Below are positions 25,844 to 36,189 of a stretch of 64,000 nucleotides of DNA, in pieces. Numbering within the stretch: position 1 is the first letter of the stretch; the number at the start of each line of letters is the position of its first letter. This stretch comes from Spiractinospora alimapuensis. Its GTDB lineage: Bacteria; Actinomycetota; Actinomycetes; Streptosporangiales; Streptosporangiaceae. A model generated the notes under the pieces. It was not told the DNA's origin. It saw only the letters and a list, made by a program, of their open reading frames with translations, and made no database searches. The stretch lies in contig NZ_CP072467.1 in the NCBI RefSeq assembly GCF_018437505.1, positions 3,100,001-3,164,000 on the forward strand, in the 5' to 3' direction. Position numbers and translations under genes: made by a program.

Positions 25844-26958
25844 TGTCCACCGCCGCTCCCGTCCGGCGACCGCCCCGGGACGAGTCCGTCCCGGCTCCAC
25901 GGGGCCGGGACGGGGGCGCGCTGCGCGTCACCGTGGTGGCGGGCCTGCTGTGCGTCACACTGCTCCTCGGGGTGACGCTCGCCCTCACCGTCGGCTCCAC
26001 CCCACTCACGGTCGGGCAGGTCTCCTCCGCGCTGTTCGGGCTGGGCGGCGTCGACCACCAGGTGGTCACCATCGTGTGGGAGGTACGGGTACCCCGCGCC
26101 GTCACCGCCCTACTGGCGGGGGCCGCCCTCGGGGTCGCCGGCGCGCAGATGCAGACGCTGCTGCGCAACCCCCTGGCCGAGCCCTACATCCTGGGGGTCA
26201 GCGCGGGAGCCAGCCTGGGCGTGGCCGCCGTCGTCCTCGGCGCGGGGTCCGCCGGCGGCGCGTTCGTGTCGATCGGCGGAGCGTACGGCCGCGCCGGCCT
26301 CGTGGTGGCTTCCGCGCTGGGCGCGGGCGCGGTGTTGGCGCTCGTGCTCGTCCTCGCCCGCTGGACCAAATCCGTCGTCACGCTGCTGATCATCGGCGTG
26401 ATGGTGGGCTCCGGGGTCACGTCGTTCGTGAGCCTGCTGATGTCGCTCAGTGATCCGGAACGGATGCAGCGCTTCGTCCTGTGGGGACTGGGAAACTTCT
26501 CCGCGACGACGTGGCCGGACCTGGCGTGGTTCGCGCCCATCGTCGCGGTCGGGATCCTGGCCGCGTTGACGCTGATGAAGCCGCTGAACGCCCTGCTGCT
26601 CGGCGAGACCTACGCCCAGACCATGGGTGTCCCGGTCCGTCTGGTGCGCTGGCTGGTGATCCTGTGCGCGTCCGTGCTCGCCGGCACCGTGACCGCCTTC
26701 TGCGGACCGGTGGCGTTCCTCGGCCTGGCCATCCCCCACCTGACCCGCATCGCCCTGGGCACGACCAACCACCGGGTTCTTCTTCCCGGCACCGCCCTGA
26801 TGGGCGCGTGCGTGGCCGTCCTGTGCGGCACGGTCGCCGTGCTCCCCGGTGTGGGCGGTGTCCTTCCCCTCAACGTGGTCACCAGCCTGATCGGAGCCCC
26901 CATCGTCATCGGCGTACTCATCCGATCTCGGGCCGCGCAACAGGGGGTGGGCGTGTGA
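25843..26958 (+). CDS. btuC: FecCD-family ABC permease, BtuC-like
   Basis: Membrane subunit of the cobalamin uptake system, 371 residues with about ten helices. FecCD marks: VRVPRAVTALLAGAALGVAG (about 83-102), QTLLRNPLAEPYILGVSAGA, GETYAQTMGVPVRLVRW (the coupling region to BtuD) and GPVAFLGLAIPHLTRIALG near the C-terminus. ATG 25843 overlaps the binding-protein stop, so expression is coupled. The N-terminal 35 residues are proline- and arginine-rich and cytoplasmic. Confidence 0.9.
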   Translation: MSTAAPVRRPPRDESVPAPRGRDGGALRVTVVAGLLCVTLLLGVTLALTVGSTPLTVGQVSSALFGLGGVDHQVVTIVWEVRVPRAVTALLAGAALGVAGAQMQTLLRNPLAEPYILGVSAGASLGVAAVVLGAGSAGGAFVSIGGAYGRAGLVVASALGAGAVLALVLVLARWTKSVVTLLIIGVMVGSGVTSFVSLLMSLSDPERMQRFVLWGLGNFSATTWPDLAWFAPIVAVGILAALTLMKPLNALLLGETYAQTMGVPVRLVRWLVILCASVLAGTVTAFCGPVAFLGLAIPHLTRIALGTTNHRVLLPGTALMGACVAVLCGTVAVLPGVGGVLPLNVVTSLIGAPIVIGVLIRSRAAQQGVGV

Positions 26959-27211
26959 CCGTCCCGGCCTTCTCCACAGGGGCTCGCCCCCACCCCGGGC
27001 GAGCTTCCCATGCCGTCACCGATCGCGGAAACACCAGACCGTCGCCGGCCGACCCCAACTCCGCGGACACCGCCCGCACCGTCGGAGCAAGCCCGACCAG
27101 CCTCACCAACCGAACCCGCGCAGGGGACGACCCGGAGCAGCGGACCACGTGCGGGCCACTCGGCCGATCGCTCTCCGCACCCAGGACCGGCGTCTCCCCC
27201 GGGAGGGCCTC

Positions 27212-28048
27212 ATGACGGAGATCCCGACCGACGGACTGGCCGTCGACCAGCTCAGCGTTGGCTACGGTTCGGGGCGGCGACGGCGCACCGTCCTGTCGGA
27301 CGTCAACGCCCTGGCGCGCCCCGGCGACCTCACCGTGCTGCTAGGACCGAACGGAACCGGGAAGAGCACCCTGCTGCGTGCCCTGGCGGGCCTCGCCGCC
27401 CCGTTCGCCGGACGCTGCCTGGTCAACGGAACGGACGTCACGCGTCTGCGCGGGGCCGACCGTGCCCGCCTGCTCGCCACGGTCCTGACGCAGAGGGACA
27501 TCCCGGGGCTGCTCCGGGCACGGGAGGTCGTCGCCCTGGGCCGCCACCCCTACACCAGCGTGACCGGTCGGCTCAGCCCGGAGGACCAGCGGGCGGTCGA
27601 CTGGGCGCTGGACGCGGTGGGGGCGGAGCCGCTCGCCGGGCGGCGCGTCGGGGAACTGTCGGACGGGGAACGCCAGCGGGTCCTCACGGCCCGGGCGTTG
27701 GCACAGGCCCCTGATGTGCTCCTGCTGGACGAGCCGACGGCGTTCCTCGACGTCGCCGGCAAGGTGGCGCTCCACGGACTGCTGCTGCGACTGGCCCGCG
27801 ACAACGGACTCGTCGTCGTGATGTGCACGCACGACCTGGAACTCGCGCTGCGGGTGGCGGACCACGTGTGGCTGCTGGCGGCAGGGGGACTGCGCGGAGG
27901 CTCGCCGGAGGAGCTCGCGCGTCGGGGCGACCTCTCCGAGGTCTTCGACGGGGCGGACCTCACCTTCGACACCGAGCGGTGGGTGTTCCAGCCCCGCGGC
28001 CTTCCCTCGCACGCCACCGCGTGGCGCGAGGACTCAGCCCGCAGCTGA
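27212..28048 (+). CDS. btuD: FecE/BtuD-like ABC ATPase
   Basis: ATPase of the cobalamin importer, 278 residues. Walker A LLGPNGTGKSTLLRAL (about residues 43-58), Q-loop LTQRDIPGLLRAREVV, signature VGELSDGERQRVLTARAL (about 146-163), Walker B DVLLLDEPTAFLDVAG and the H-loop in MCTHDLELALRVAD. ATG 27212 follows CGGGAGGG; the frame is open upstream but the first 21 codons look non-coding. A 253-bp gap separates it from the permease, so a second promoter is possible. It overlaps the convergent DUF2277 gene by 15 bp at the 3' end. Confidence 0.88.
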   Translation: MTEIPTDGLAVDQLSVGYGSGRRRRTVLSDVNALARPGDLTVLLGPNGTGKSTLLRALAGLAAPFAGRCLVNGTDVTRLRGADRARLLATVLTQRDIPGLLRAREVVALGRHPYTSVTGRLSPEDQRAVDWALDAVGAEPLAGRRVGELSDGERQRVLTARALAQAPDVLLLDEPTAFLDVAGKVALHGLLLRLARDNGLVVVMCTHDLELALRVADHVWLLAAGGLRGGSPEELARRGDLSEVFDGADLTFDTERWVFQPRGLPSHATAWREDSARS

Positions 28049-28309
28049 GTACCGGCGCTGGGCCCGCTCCCGCGCCCGCTCGGCGTCGGCTTCGCGGGAC
28101 CGAGGCGGAGCGGTGGTGACCAGCGAGTCCAACAGTTCGGACGTCGCCTCGGCGACCGCCGCCACCGCCCGGTCGAACGCCTCACGGTTCGCGGCCGACG
28201 GCGCGCTGGAGCCACTCACCTTACGCACGTACTGCAGCGCGGCGGCGTGCACCTCGTCCGTGGTGGCCGGCGGCTCGTAGTTGTGGAGACGGTGGATGTT
28301 TCGGCACAT
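28034..28309 (-). CDS. DUF2277 family protein
   Basis: 91-residue conserved protein of unknown function found widely in actinobacteria. The N-terminal MCRNIHRLHNYEPPAT and the LQYVRKVSG, AFDRAVAAVAEAT and LLDSLVTTAPPRSREADAE stretches fit the family. The cysteine at position 2 and the basic C-terminus are conserved features. No signal peptide. It ends inside the 3' end of the convergent ATPase gene. Confidence 0.85.
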   Translation of the reverse strand: MCRNIHRLHNYEPPATTDEVHAAALQYVRKVSGSSAPSAANREAFDRAVAAVAEATSELLDSLVTTAPPRSREADAERARERAQRRYSAAG

Positions 28310-28349
28310 ACCTTGACGCTACCGCGCACCAGTGACGCGCGACAGCGTG

Positions 28350-29471
28350 TCACCCCCGGGCATCGTCGCTGGTCGGCGTGACGACGGCGGGTTCCGTGGC
28401 CGAAACGCCCCGGGCGCGCTGATCGTAGCGGTCCGCCATGGAACGCAGACTGAGGCTGAGGGCGGCGTCACAGGCGAGGGCCAACAGTGCCGGCGGGGCG
28501 TCGGCCAACTCGTCGAGCAGCGCGGCCCCGGAGGTCACCACCTCGTGGGCCAGCCCCGGATAGTGCTCAGCGCTGGCCAGCACGATCTCCATGTGCTGAG
28601 CGACGACGTGCCGCGCGATGCCGAGCTGTCGCCACGGCCGGTGGCCCAGCTTGCGTGCCTCGTCGTTCTCCAGAGACGCGACGCACCGCCGGAGGCTACG
28701 CCACGCGTCCTCCAGATTGCCGCAGCGCAGTTCCAGCTCGCTGAGCCGGCACAGCGCACTCCCGGTACCGTAGGGGCGGTTGTTGTCCCGCGCGACCAGT
28801 AGCCGCTGCACTCCAGCGGCTTCGGCGAACTCCCCGATCCGGGAGAGTTCGTACTGCAGGAACCGCAGCAGCCCCGTGTCGGGGGGACCGGTCTGCAGCA
28901 TCCGCAGGAGGAACGCCTTCGCCTCGGCGGCCATGCCCTGGACGCGGGCCCGTCGCGCCCACTCCGCCTCGGTCTCCTCCTCGATGCGCTTCGGGAAGGC
29001 GACGTCGCCGATCTCCTTGACCCACCGGCGGATTCCCGCCGGATCCCACACCGGTTCTCGGCCCGGCCGGGACAGGTCGCCCAGGGGGATCCCGGACAGC
29101 GCGAACCAGGTGTCGAAGTTGGCGAACCGCGCCTCGTAGATGCGTTTGAGGTCGGTGGAGTCGATCCAGCGAACGACCAGGTACACCGCGAGGCGGAGCT
29201 CGTCGGAGATCCCCTGGAGATGCGCGGCCTGGTGGTTGATCGTCTCCTGCTCCAGCAGGTGCCGCAGCAGGTCGAGGTCCTCGGGGCGCCGGTCGTACTG
29301 GGCCGCCCACAACACCGCGGCCCGCCGCACACCGTTGCCGTCGACCGGGTATCCCTCGACGCCGTCGGCCTCTTCGTAGTTCAGCTCCGACCACAGCGAA
29401 GGATCCGAACGCATCTTCTCCAGATCCGCTCGACCTGGTGCGAGAACCTGGTCAGGGTCGGCGGTTTCCAT
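28350..29471 (-). CDS. hypothetical helical protein (TPR-like), unknown function
   Basis: Not recognised. 373 residues, soluble and almost wholly helical; residues about 200-350 contain repeated helix pairs with short A/L-rich turns (ALCRLSELELRCGNLEDAW, LGIARHVVAQHMEIVLA) that look like tetratricopeptide-type repeats. The N-terminal part has VLWAAQYDRRPEDLDLLRHL and aromatic-rich FANFDTWFALSGIPLGD. ATG 29471 follows GGGGGAG; a longer frame to 29540 lacks a site. It is a lone gene before the broken RelBE locus. Codon pattern is typical of neighbours, so it is real. Confidence 0.6.
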   Translation of the reverse strand: METADPDQVLAPGRADLEKMRSDPSLWSELNYEEADGVEGYPVDGNGVRRAAVLWAAQYDRRPEDLDLLRHLLEQETINHQAAHLQGISDELRLAVYLVVRWIDSTDLKRIYEARFANFDTWFALSGIPLGDLSRPGREPVWDPAGIRRWVKEIGDVAFPKRIEEETEAEWARRARVQGMAAEAKAFLLRMLQTGPPDTGLLRFLQYELSRIGEFAEAAGVQRLLVARDNNRPYGTGSALCRLSELELRCGNLEDAWRSLRRCVASLENDEARKLGHRPWRQLGIARHVVAQHMEIVLASAEHYPGLAHEVVTSGAALLDELADAPPALLALACDAALSLSLRSMADRYDQRARGVSATEPAVVTPTSDDARG

Positions 29472-29622
29472 GCTCCCCCACGTCCCAATGTCGCCGGATA
29501 CCAGGAGAAACTCTACAGACACCCACAAGGCCCCGTGCACCGGACATCACCGTCAACGGTCCCACCCACGGGCCGAACCTCGACAACGAGCCGACCTCGC
29601 GCGAACGCGTTCACGCGGACGA

Positions 29623-29891
29623 CTACCCGCGATACCCGTACCGCCGATGCTGGACGGTGACAACGTGGACGACGACCGTGTCGTCGCGAATCACGTACCC
29701 GACGCGATGCTCGCCTCCTCTGGTGCGCCGCGCCGGAGCGAGAGACGGATTGAGCGGGGCGCCACCCGATGGAGGTTCTCGAGCAGCGGCCCCCGGATGA
29801 AATCCCCCGCGGCGGTCGCCGCCTTCTCTGGCCGGCGTTGGGCGACATCTCGACGGGCCCGTATCGACCCCTGAAGGCGATCGTGGGTCAC
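29623..29891 (-). pseudogene. frameshifted RelE/ParE-type toxin
   Basis: Toxin of a RelBE-like pair, broken by one missing base. The frame from GTG 29891 reads VAQRRPEKAATAAGDFI and GPLLENLHRV, typical RelE sequence, then goes out of frame. The second half is in the next frame: APLNPSLAPARRTRG, HRVGYVIRDDTVVV and TVQHRRYGYRG up to the TAG at 29623. Adding one G near 29762 (GTGGC to GTGGGC on the minus strand) restores HRVGAPLNP and an 89-residue RelE. The start overlaps the antitoxin stop by GTGA. Either a real null mutation or a sequencing error. Confidence 0.75.
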
Positions 29892-30166
29892 GCCCGCCCC
29901 GCCTCACGCAAGGCTGCGTCGATCTCGTCCTCGGTGAACGTGTGGCCAGCGGCCAGGTCGGCCATACCCTCCCGTATGCCCTCCATCAGCTCCGGGTGGG
30001 CAAGGATGTCAATGGTCTCCCGCATCGCCTCGAAGTCCTCGAGGGAGACAAGGACGGCCACGGGCGTTCCGTTGCGGGTGATCGTGGCCCGTTCGTGGGT
30101 GCTCACGGCGGCGTCAACGATGCGTGAGAGTTTCGCTCGTGCGTCCTCGATGGTCACTACTGTCAT
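29888..30166 (-). CDS. Phd/YefM-family antitoxin
   Basis: 92-residue antitoxin. N-terminal MTVVTIEDARAKLSRIVD and RATITRNGTPVAVLVSLEDF are the Phd/YefM DNA-binding fold; the C-terminal part (about 60-92) is an acidic helix, LAAGHTFTEDEIDAAL, for toxin binding. ATG 30166 fits the family start; a TTG further up is possible. It is followed directly by the frameshifted RelE-type toxin, so it is probably the surviving half of a decaying toxin-antitoxin locus. Confidence 0.85.
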   Translation of the reverse strand: MTVVTIEDARAKLSRIVDAAVSTHERATITRNGTPVAVLVSLEDFEAMRETIDILAHPELMEGIREGMADLAAGHTFTEDEIDAALREAGRA

Positions 30167-30201
30167 GTGCACGGTTACGGCCAACCATCAGGTCCGGGAC
30201 G

Positions 30202-31083
30202 TCACCCCCCGATCTCGTCCTCGGCGAGGTCGATCCCGGCTTGTTGGGCGAGTCGGATGGGAGCGCGGGGGTCGGCGGCGCCGAAGGTGGTGAGGAGGCG
30301 GCGGGCGGCGCGTGCCTGGGTATGGGTGAGCTTCAGGAGCCGCTCGACGACGGCGGCGGTGTCGGTGACGCGGAGGGTCTCGGCGACGGAGGAGAAGTCC
30401 TCACCGGTGGCGGCGTCGGCGGCCGCGAGGACGAGATTGAGGAAGCCGTGTGGCCCGGGACCCGCTTCGGACGGGGTACGCACGGCCGTGTGGTGGAGTC
30501 CCGCCGCCGCGCGTGTCTCACCGCCCACCCGCGCCACCGAGCACAGCGCGCCCGCCAGGTCGTCGTCGGTGGGGTACTCGCCCTCGGCGTCCGGTCCGCA
30601 CCACAACTTCACCGCCACCGGTCGGGCGTGGTCCCGTTCGGCGATGGCCGCGGCCATCACACCGGACTGCCGGATGTGCGCCGGCAGCATGCACAGGGAG
30701 ACCTCGAAGGGAATCCGGGCCCCTTCCAGTCCGCCGAGGGCGAGCGCCAGCGCTCCGGCGGGATCGCTGGTCTCCAAGGCGTAGACGGGGCATTCGAGTG
30801 CGACCAGGCGCAACCGTGGCTCCGCGGCGATCTCGGCCACGGCCGGGGCCACCCCGTCGATCCCCTCGTTGACGATCAGCACCAGGTCGATGGCGTCGTC
30901 GGGGCGCAGGACCTCCCGCACCTCGCCCAGGCGCGTCGACGGGCACAGCAGGCGGTGGGTGAGCATCGGGTTCGCCGCTGCCCGGTCCGCACGGTGGCGC
31001 GTGACAACTTCCTCCGCCGGTCGAGCACCCGGTGGAAAGAGTCCACCATCGTCGACCAAGCGATGAAGCACGTTGGAACCCAC
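30202..31083 (-). CDS. conserved hypothetical protein, possible TIM-barrel-like
   Basis: Function unknown. 293 residues, soluble. Motifs I recognise from a family common in actinomycetes: VDDGGLFPPGA at the N-terminus, LTHRLLCPSTRLGEVR, VAVKLWCGP, then TAAGLHHTAVR-like AAAGLHHTAVR and HGFLNLVLAA. The beta-alpha spacing and the V-x-L-W-C-G / A-G-L-H-H strands hint at a TIM-barrel or aldolase-like fold, but no catalytic residue can be assigned. GTG 31083 is chosen because GGGGAGAG lies six bases upstream; a GTG eight codons earlier is an alternative. It is divergent from a long AT-richer intergenic region. Confidence 0.6.
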   Translation of the reverse strand: MGSNVLHRLVDDGGLFPPGARPAEEVVTRHRADRAAANPMLTHRLLCPSTRLGEVREVLRPDDAIDLVLIVNEGIDGVAPAVAEIAAEPRLRLVALECPVYALETSDPAGALALALGGLEGARIPFEVSLCMLPAHIRQSGVMAAAIAERDHARPVAVKLWCGPDAEGEYPTDDDLAGALCSVARVGGETRAAAGLHHTAVRTPSEAGPGPHGFLNLVLAAADAATGEDFSSVAETLRVTDTAAVVERLLKLTHTQARAARRLLTTFGAADPRAPIRLAQQAGIDLAEDEIGG

Positions 31084-31612
31084 GAAAGTCTCTCCCCGCA
31101 CGTTCACCGTCGCCGGCTGTCCGGGATCACGAGCGATCCCGTGGACACCCCTGCGCCACCATCGACGCGGTGCCCTGTTTGATGAACAATGTTCGCGGTG
31201 ACCGATTCACTCATTAATCGCACCGCACCTCCAGACACCACGATGCTTGTACCTGACCGGAACTGGACGCGTTTTGCCCACCGTAATCCGCGTGGCGGAC
31301 CGCCGGATCGTCCGACATAACCCACCCGAAATGGTAATGCGACGAAGACCACGACAACCACCGCTGATCATATTTCCTGTGCCCCGGACCCACTCCCCAC
31401 GAAGATCCACACTTCGAGGGCCTGAATACGCTGACCATCCACCTCCCCAACGGCGAATTCCGGAATTCAACTAACGGTGGGACAACCGCACCCGTAGTGA
31501 TCAAAGGATTGACCACCAAGGGGGTCCTGAGAGTAACGCGAACAACGGGTTCTGGAAAGCGCATATGGACCGCGACGCGGTTCTCCGCCCGTATTACCTC
31601 TACTCTGGCCCC
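31084..31612. other. AT-richer intergenic region with a palindrome
   Basis: About 530 bp between divergent genes, lower in GC than its surroundings, with no convincing gene. It holds the 14-bp palindrome GAATTCCGGAATTC at 31455-31468, about 145 bp upstream of the MarR gene, and GAACA-A-TGTTC at 31184-31194. Promoters for both flanking genes should be here. Confidence 0.5.
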
Positions 31613-32152
31613 ATGACCGTTGATCCCTCTACTCCGAGCGGGCCCGACTATCTCTCCTTCGTGAACTACGCGGTGGAGGAGGCCACCACGCGTCTTCCCG
31701 GCGTCGACCCGGTCTCCATGCGGCTCGGACTCACGCTGCACCGCCTGACGAGCACACTGGTCTACGACTGGGAGTCGACCGTGCACCGCCCCCGTGGCTG
31801 GAGTTGGAGCGGCTTCCGGCTGCTGTTCGTCCTGTGGCTCGCGGGGCCGTTAGAGGCCAAGCGCACGGCGGACCTGTCCGGCATGAGTCGCGCCGCGGTC
31901 TCGGCGGTCGCCAACACGCTCGAACGCGACGGCTTGGTGACCCGGCGGCAGTCCGACCAGGACCGGCGCTCCGTACTCATGGATCTGACCCCGGTTGGCA
32001 AGGAGTCGCTGGCTCTCGCCTACGCCGAGCACAACCGACGGGAACAGGCGTGGGCGAACGCGTTGACGTCCACGGAACAGCAGCAGCTCATCGTGCTGCT
32101 AGAGAAGGTGGCGGCGAGCCGCACCGTCGTCGGCGCCCGACGGCGCGTCTAG
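31613..32152 (+). CDS. MarR-family transcriptional regulator
   Basis: 179 residues. Winged helix at about residues 70-135: GFRLLFVLWLAGPLEAKRTA, the recognition helix MSRAAVSAVANTLERDGLV, and the wing TRRQSDQDRRSVLMDLTPVG. Long helical N- and C-termini form the dimer. Start ATG 31613; a frame from 31565 is longer but unlikely. It converges with a RsbW-like ATPase, the two stop codons sharing the tetranucleotide CTAG (32149-32152). Target unknown. Confidence 0.88.
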   Translation: MTVDPSTPSGPDYLSFVNYAVEEATTRLPGVDPVSMRLGLTLHRLTSTLVYDWESTVHRPRGWSWSGFRLLFVLWLAGPLEAKRTADLSGMSRAAVSAVANTLERDGLVTRRQSDQDRRSVLMDLTPVGKESLALAYAEHNRREQAWANALTSTEQQQLIVLLEKVAASRTVVGARRRV

Positions 32153-32616
32153 GGACCAACCTCCTGGCCCACGGCCTGGGGCACCGCGTCGGTCCCTGTC
32201 CCCGACGGAATCGGAACGTCGGCGGTCGCGTACGGGATCTCCGCGTACATGGTGCGATGCGCCCCGTCGGTTCGCGTCCACCAGCGAGCGCTCAACGTCT
32301 CCACCAGGAACAGCCCGTGCCCGGACTCCACTCCCGGCCCGGACCGACGGGCCCGCGGCTCCGAGACGTCACTGCCATCATCGGTGACCTCGAGCCGGAG
32401 CAGGCTCGCCCCGATCCGTAGGCGCGCGTGCACGCCTCCGCCGGGCAGACCGCTGCGACTGTGTCTGATGGCGTTGTTCATGAGTTCCGCGAACACCTGC
32501 TCGGCCCGAAAGAGCGGCTCAGGTCCCAACGCGGCGGACCGAAGCTCGCCGGTCAGCCAGTGCCGCGCCTCCTGAGCGCTCGCGGCGTGTCCGGGAAACG
32601 AGACCTCACACCCCAT
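32149..32616 (-). CDS. RsbW-like ATP-binding regulatory protein (anti-sigma type)
   Basis: 155 residues with a GHKL (HATPase_c_2) domain as in anti-sigma kinases RsbW/SpoIIAB and the many small Streptomyces ATP-binding regulators. N-box FAELMNNAIRHS (about 45-56), G1 box VTDDGSDVSE, G2 box GVESGHGLFLVETLS (about 105-119). The C-terminal 30 residues are a flexible tail. ATG 32616 has GGGAGG upstream. No anti-anti-sigma or sigma gene is adjacent; the SigB/F/G-type sigma factor at 59.6 kb is the only possible partner here, and that is a guess. Confidence 0.82.
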   Translation of the reverse strand: MGCEVSFPGHAASAQEARHWLTGELRSAALGPEPLFRAEQVFAELMNNAIRHSRSGLPGGGVHARLRIGASLLRLEVTDDGSDVSEPRARRSGPGVESGHGLFLVETLSARWWTRTDGAHRTMYAEIPYATADVPIPSGTGTDAVPQAVGQEVGP

Positions 32617-32716
32617 ACCCGCACCTCCCGACGTCCCTCTGCCGTGACACTCACGCCACGGACAGCACGATAGGGGGCCGCGGCCGCCACCGTGGGGAAA
32701 CCGGCGATTCGCGCGA

Positions 32717-34432
<1,716 letters not shown>

Positions 34433-34583
34433 AGCCCGTCCTCCGACATGTCCTCGGTGTACAGGACTTCAGGCTACCGGGATCGGATCACGCTCTCCCC
34501 CGGCTTCTCCCCGCCTCGGGGCACCGCGGACGAGGAACGAGAGACGCGACCCCGCCGTCCCGAGCCCGGCGAGTGGAGTGGCG

Positions 34584-35414
34584 TTAGGCCTTGCGCGCGA
34601 TCGCCGCCACGTGGGTCCGGGCGTAGGGCTTGAGGTCCTCGACCGCGGGCACGGCGCGGTCTGGCTCCTCGGGATACCACCGCTGGGGGTAGTCCAACCC
34701 CGGAGGGACGAGCTCCATCCCGAGGAAGTGCTCCCGTGTCTCCTCGAGGGTCCGCGCCCACCCGCTGCCCAGTGCCTCCTGACACGCTTGGGAGAGCTTG
34801 ACCTGCTCGGGGTACCCGGTGTCCGGCCACGACGTGATGAAGAGGAAACTCCCGGGAGCCAGTGGCTCCATCAGTTCGGCGATGAGGCGGTTGGGCTCGT
34901 CCTCGTCACTGAAGTACATCAACAACCTGATGATCATCAGCGCGACCGGTCGGTCCAGGTCCAGGGTGTTCCGAACGTCGGGGTGGTTGATGATCCCCTG
35001 TGGGTCGCGGAGGTCCGCGTTGACCACCGTCGTGGAGCTGTTGTCGGCGAGCATCGCGCGGCCGTGCGCGAGAACGATGGGATCGTTGTCGACGTAGATC
35101 ACGCGGGCGTTCGGGTTGATCGCCTGCGCGACCTCGTGGGTGTTCTCCCGGCTGGGCAGGCCACTGCCGATGTCCAGGAACTGGTCCACCCCGGCGGTCC
35201 GGGCCAAGTAGCGCACCCCACGCGCCAGGGCGTGGCGGTTGTCCCAGGCCGACGCGCGGGCGGTGGGGATGTACTGCGTGAAGATCTTCGCGGCCTCTCG
35301 GTCCACCGCGAAGTTGTCCTTGCCCCCGAGGATCGCGTCGTAGGTGCGGGCGATCGTCGGAACGTCCATCGTGACCCCGGGGGGAGGCCATCGAGAGGCG
35401 TCGTAGGACATCAT
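34584..35414 (-). CDS. DUF574 SAM-dependent methyltransferase
   Basis: 276 residues of the DUF574 (Methyltransf_19) family, very frequent in streptomycetes and relatives, with largely unknown substrates. Marks: [20 protein letters not shown] at the N-terminus (the family D-x-x-L-G-G-K-D-N/H-F-x-x-D), SAM-binding [20 protein letters not shown] (about residues 77-96), [18 protein letters not shown], and the C-terminal [20 protein letters not shown] at 35414/35411 after GGAGCGGG; either ATG could be used. Lone gene. Confidence 0.9.
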   Translation of the reverse strand: MMSYDASRWPPPGVTMDVPTIARTYDAILGGKDNFAVDREAAKIFTQYIPTARASAWDNRHALARGVRYLARTAGVDQFLDIGSGLPSRENTHEVAQAINPNARVIYVDNDPIVLAHGRAMLADNSSTTVVNADLRDPQGIINHPDVRNTLDLDRPVALMIIRLLMYFSDEDEPNRLIAELMEPLAPGSFLFITSWPDTGYPEQVKLSQACQEALGSGWARTLEETREHFLGMELVPPGLDYPQRWYPEEPDRAVPAVEDLKPYARTHVAAIARKA

Positions 35415-35589
35415 TTCCCGCTCCTCTCGCGGCGTCGCGAAATCTCAGGCGATCGTAGCGAGGAAACCTCCCGCACGGCGATGATCCGGAAAAATGGACC
35501 CCCGATTCCCGGTGTCCGGGCACGGCCACGCACGCGGCGGTGGCGCGCCTCCTTGGTGGCCGGCGACCACGTCAGGATCATGGACCACC

Positions 35590-36153
35590 ATGTGGAGCGA
35601 TCTTGTCGACGTGGCCATCCCCCTGTCCGAGAAGGTCGCACGGACGGTCCTCGTCTACGTCGCGATCCTCGTCCTGTTGCGGATCGCGGGGAAACGGAAC
35701 CTCGCGGAGTTCAACACCTTCGACCTCGTCGTCATGCTGCTCCTGGCGAACGTCGTACAGAACGCGGTCATCGGTCCCGACTACTCCCTGCTCGGCGGCC
35801 TGATCGGCGCCGGCGTCCTCGTCGCCGTCAACGCGGTCCTTGTCCGCCTCGCCACCGTCGTCCCGGGGCTGCGCAACCTGTTCGAGGGGCACGCCGTCGT
35901 CCTCGCCCAGGGCGGCAAGATGCGGACTCGCACGCTGCGGTGGATGGGTATCCGCCCGGCGGAGATCGCCGTCGCGATCCGTCGCCAGGGTGGTCACCAT
36001 ATCCGCGACACCGAGAGCGTGGTCCTCGAACCTGGAGGCGTGGTCATCGTCCAGCTCAAGGAGGGCATCGAGCGCGCGACCCACGCCGACCTGGTGGAAC
36101 TGAACGAGCGACTGGCCCGGATCGAGCGGGCCCTCGCGCACCGATCGTCGTGA
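35590..36153 (+). CDS. DUF421 (YetF-like) membrane protein
   Basis: 187 residues. Three transmembrane helices in the N-terminal 85 residues (TVLVYVAILVLLRIAGKRN, DLVVMLLLANVVQNAVIG, LLGGLIGAGVLVAVNAVLV), then a cytoplasmic DUF421 domain with GHAVVLAQGGKMRTRTLRW and a C-terminal acidic/basic helix. YetF-type proteins are found in spore formers and actinomycetes, role in membrane or spore coat not settled. Start ATG 35590 fits the first helix; upstream frame is a shadow. Converges with ftsH. Confidence 0.8.
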   Translation: MWSDLVDVAIPLSEKVARTVLVYVAILVLLRIAGKRNLAEFNTFDLVVMLLLANVVQNAVIGPDYSLLGGLIGAGVLVAVNAVLVRLATVVPGLRNLFEGHAVVLAQGGKMRTRTLRWMGIRPAEIAVAIRRQGGHHIRDTESVVLEPGGVVIVQLKEGIERATHADLVELNERLARIERALAHRSS

Positions 36154-36189
36154 GAGCCCACCGCGCCACACCCGCCGACGGCGGATGGC

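Noticed and set aside
31184-31194. GAACA-A-TGTTC as a LexA (SOS) box
   Set aside because: The gap between GAAC and GTTC is three bases rather than the four expected for the actinobacterial SOS box, and no repair gene follows.
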